15,728 nucleotides of DNA from Planctomycetota bacterium (GTDB taxonomy: Bacteria; Planctomycetota; Planctomycetia; Pirellulales; Thermoguttaceae). Below are positions 14,566-15,728 of this stretch, in pieces. Position numbers and translations under genes: made by a program. The stretch spans positions 1 through 15,728 of the forward strand of contig JAJYGU010000455.1 of the NCBI GenBank assembly GCA_021784975.1. The letters run 5' to 3'. Under the pieces are notes generated by a model. That model was not told where the DNA came from, searched no databases, and saw only the letters and a program-made list of their open reading frames with translations. Within the stretch, counting starts at the first letter, position 1, and each line of letters opens with the position of its first letter.

Positions 14566-14599
14566 CCCTCACCCTGGACCTCTCCCGGAGGGAGAGGGG
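14566..14599 (-). repeat. Hairpin repeat (CCCCTCTCCC family), copy 2
   Basis: On the minus strand, CCCCTCTCCC-TC-CGGGAGAGG is followed by TCCAGGGTGAGGG. It begins 8 bases after the yraN stop, so its orientation relative to the gene is the same as for copy 1 after the kinase. It may act as a 3'-end structure. Confidence 0.75.
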
Positions 14600-14607
14600 A
14601 CCGAACG

Positions 14608-15039
14608 TTATGAATAGAACTCCCACTCGCCCACCGCGTCGAAGGCATTTTGGAAGTGTTCGATGGTGGGGAACCACTTGCCCGCCGGCCAGGTGATGGC
14701 GATCACGTCGAAGCGGGCGGGGCGTTCCAACAGGCGGTGGCGCTTCAGATAGGTGACTGCCAGCCGGGTCAGGCGGCGTTGCTTGGCGGCGTCCACGGCC
14801 TCGGCCGGATGGCCGGCATCCTGGGACTGCCGTGTCTTGACCTCGACGAAGACGATCGTCTCCCGGTCGGCCGCCACCAGATCCAGTTCGCCGGGATCGA
14901 GCCGGTCGCCGCGGGCAAGAATCTTGTAGCCGCGGCGTTTCAGATATCGGGCCGCCGCCGCCTCGCCCCGCTGGCCGAGGGTCTTGGCCGGGAAGAGCCG
15001 CCGGAGCCATCGGTCAAAGAGTCGCCGCGGGGCATCCAT
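14608..15039 (-). CDS. yraN: YraN / UPF0102 family protein
   Basis: 143 residues, slightly longer than the family's usual 115-125 because of a basic N-terminal extension (MDAPRRLFDRWLRRLFPAKT). The family core is intact: GQRGEAAAARYLKRRGY, then GELDLVAAD (E51, D53) and IVFVEVKTR (E66, K68), a PD-(D/E)xK nuclease-like arrangement. The cellular role is not settled; a link to DNA repair or uptake has been proposed for the family. In many bacteria it sits near rplS and rnhB; here rplS is the upstream neighbour, but rnhB is absent. ATG 15039 is the first in-frame start; no strong ribosome site. Confidence 0.93.
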   Translation of the reverse strand: MDAPRRLFDRWLRRLFPAKTLGQRGEAAAARYLKRRGYKILARGDRLDPGELDLVAADRETIVFVEVKTRQSQDAGHPAEAVDAAKQRRLTRLAVTYLKRHRLLERPARFDVIAITWPAGKWFPTIEHFQNAFDAVGEWEFYS

Positions 15040-15133
15040 CGGACGGTGCGCGAGTTCATGCTTTGGCCGACGTGCCCGTCGGCGATTATATCGTTCACGA
15101 GCGAAAACGGAAGATTCGCCGCGAAGACTATTG

Positions 15134-15189
15134 TAACCCGAAGCGCAAGCGAGACAGTAGCTTGCGTGCCTCGCTTACGCTTCGGGTTA
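15134..15189. repeat. Long inverted repeat, TAACCCGAAGCGCAAGCGAG
   Basis: Arms of 20 bases at 15134-15153 and 15170-15189 pair with one mismatch around a 16-base loop. It lies between rplS and yraN, 70 bases after the rplS stop on the minus strand. This 'CCCGAAGCG.AAGCGAG' palindrome is recalled as a widely dispersed planctomycete repeat. No T-run follows, so termination is uncertain. The rest of the gap 15040-15259 holds no gene I can support. Confidence 0.7.
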
Positions 15190-15259
15190 TCGGGTTACGA
15201 TCGCTCTCGCCCGCGAAATACATAAACGTCCGCGGCCGACATCCAGGGCGGCCGCGCCG

Positions 15260-15610
15260 CTACCGCGACTTCTCTTTCAGGCGGACGGCCTTGCCGGTCC
15301 GCTCGCGGAGATAGTAGAGCTTGGCGCGGCGGGTGACGCCGGAGCGTTTCACTTCGATGGCCGCGATCCGCGGCGAGTGCAAGGGGAACTTGCGTTCCAC
15401 TCCTTCGCCTTGCACGATCCGCCGCACGGTGAAGGTGGCCCGCGAGCCGGAGCCCGCCCGGGCGATCACCAATCCGTTGAAGATCTGAATGCGCTCTTTT
15501 TCGCCTTCCAGAATGCGGCAGTGCACGTCCACCGTATCGCCCACCTCGAAGGCGGGCACTTCGGCCTTCACACTGCCCTGTTCGGCCACGTCCAACAACT
15601 TGCTACGCAT
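15260..15610 (-). CDS. rplS: 50S ribosomal protein L19
   Basis: 116 residues from ATG 15610, the normal length for L19, and GAAGGG lies about 7 bases upstream. A longer frame opens 14 codons earlier but adds residues (MPVPVLAQTNEGKI) unlike any L19. Family marks are VGDTVDVHCRILEGEKERIQ, ATFTVRRI, GEGVERKFPLHSP and the basic ending AKLYYLRERTGKAVR. L19 sits at the interface of the two ribosomal subunits. In most bacteria trmD precedes it; the window ends before that gene would appear, and the gap up to 15728 carries a palindromic repeat instead. Confidence 0.97.
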   Translation of the reverse strand: MRSKLLDVAEQGSVKAEVPAFEVGDTVDVHCRILEGEKERIQIFNGLVIARAGSGSRATFTVRRIVQGEGVERKFPLHSPRIAAIEVKRSGVTRRAKLYYLRERTGKAVRLKEKSR

Positions 15611-15630
15611 GATTTTCCCTTCGTTGGTTT

Positions 15631-15717
15631 GGGCCAAAACGGGGACAGGCACCTCGCGGCCACCCGTTTCGGCGGAGTTGTCAGTGTTCGGCTCGGAGCC
15701 AGTCCCCGTTTTGTTCC
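15631..15717. repeat. Palindromic repeat, AAAACGGGGAC type, upstream of rplS
   Basis: Arms at 15631-15652 and 15696-15717 match in inverted orientation at 18 of 22 positions, including a shared AAAACGGGGAC block. The loop is 43 bases. It lies 21 bases upstream of the rplS start, so in the leader of its mRNA it could fold into a long hairpin. The GGGGACAG/ACTGTCCCC core resembles that of the element at 4057-4117. A perfect 10-base palindrome, GTTCCGGAAC, follows at 15713-15722. Confidence 0.6.
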
Positions 15718-15728
15718 GGAACTATTAT

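Noticed and set aside
15063..15314. Plus-strand frame of 83 codons between yraN and rplS
   Set aside because: Much of it is coded by the inverted repeat at 15134-15189 and its end overlaps rplS.
1..15728. CRISPR array
   Set aside because: No regularly spaced repeats of CRISPR length; the repeats seen are palindromes in single or double copy.

Overview
The window looks like a chromosomal piece of a GC-rich planctomycete, probably Pirellulales-like. The signs are a Tat-exported DUF362 protein, a remnant of the planctomycete-type WD40 protein N-terminus, secreted GH127 and GH51 enzymes, stand-alone MtaA-like URO-D and Gfo/Idh proteins, and many different palindromic repeats in the gaps. This assignment rests on gene families, not on a marker-gene comparison.

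Layout. Positions 1-528 (minus) hold the start of a DUF362 protein with an extended -10 promoter upstream. Positions 529-1045 hold a composite palindromic repeat and a decayed WD40 N-terminus. An MFS transporter (minus) follows to about 2326, then a tRNA-Ile(GAU) with a clear intrinsic terminator (minus).

Positions 2994-13759 carry seven genes, all on the plus strand: a URO-D/MtaA-like protein, a Gfo/Idh/MocA oxidoreductase, an unrecognised 289-residue protein translationally coupled to it, a secreted GH127 beta-L-arabinofuranosidase-like enzyme, a FucI/AraA-family sugar isomerase, an FGGY sugar kinase, and a secreted GH51 alpha-L-arabinofuranosidase-like enzyme. The last four read as an L-arabinose route: both enzymes release arabinose outside the cytoplasm, the isomerase makes the ketose, and the kinase phosphorylates it. 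The L-ribulose-5-phosphate epimerase/aldolase step is not in the window. The first three genes may handle a modified or oxidised sugar, but their substrates cannot be read from sequence.

Positions 13890-14319 (minus) hold an 85-residue small protein overlapping by 4 bp an HNH endonuclease gene that appears wrecked by an internal deletion. The right end carries conserved housekeeping genes on the minus strand: yraN (UPF0102) and rplS (ribosomal protein L19).

The most unusual non-coding feature is the number of unrelated palindromic repeat families: about 723-812, 4057-4117, 8638-8709, 11724-11756 with 14566-14599, 15134-15189 and 15631-15717. Several sit at, or inside, the 3' ends of genes; two appear to supply the C-terminal residues of proteins. 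No CRISPR array, insertion-sequence transposase or rRNA gene was seen.
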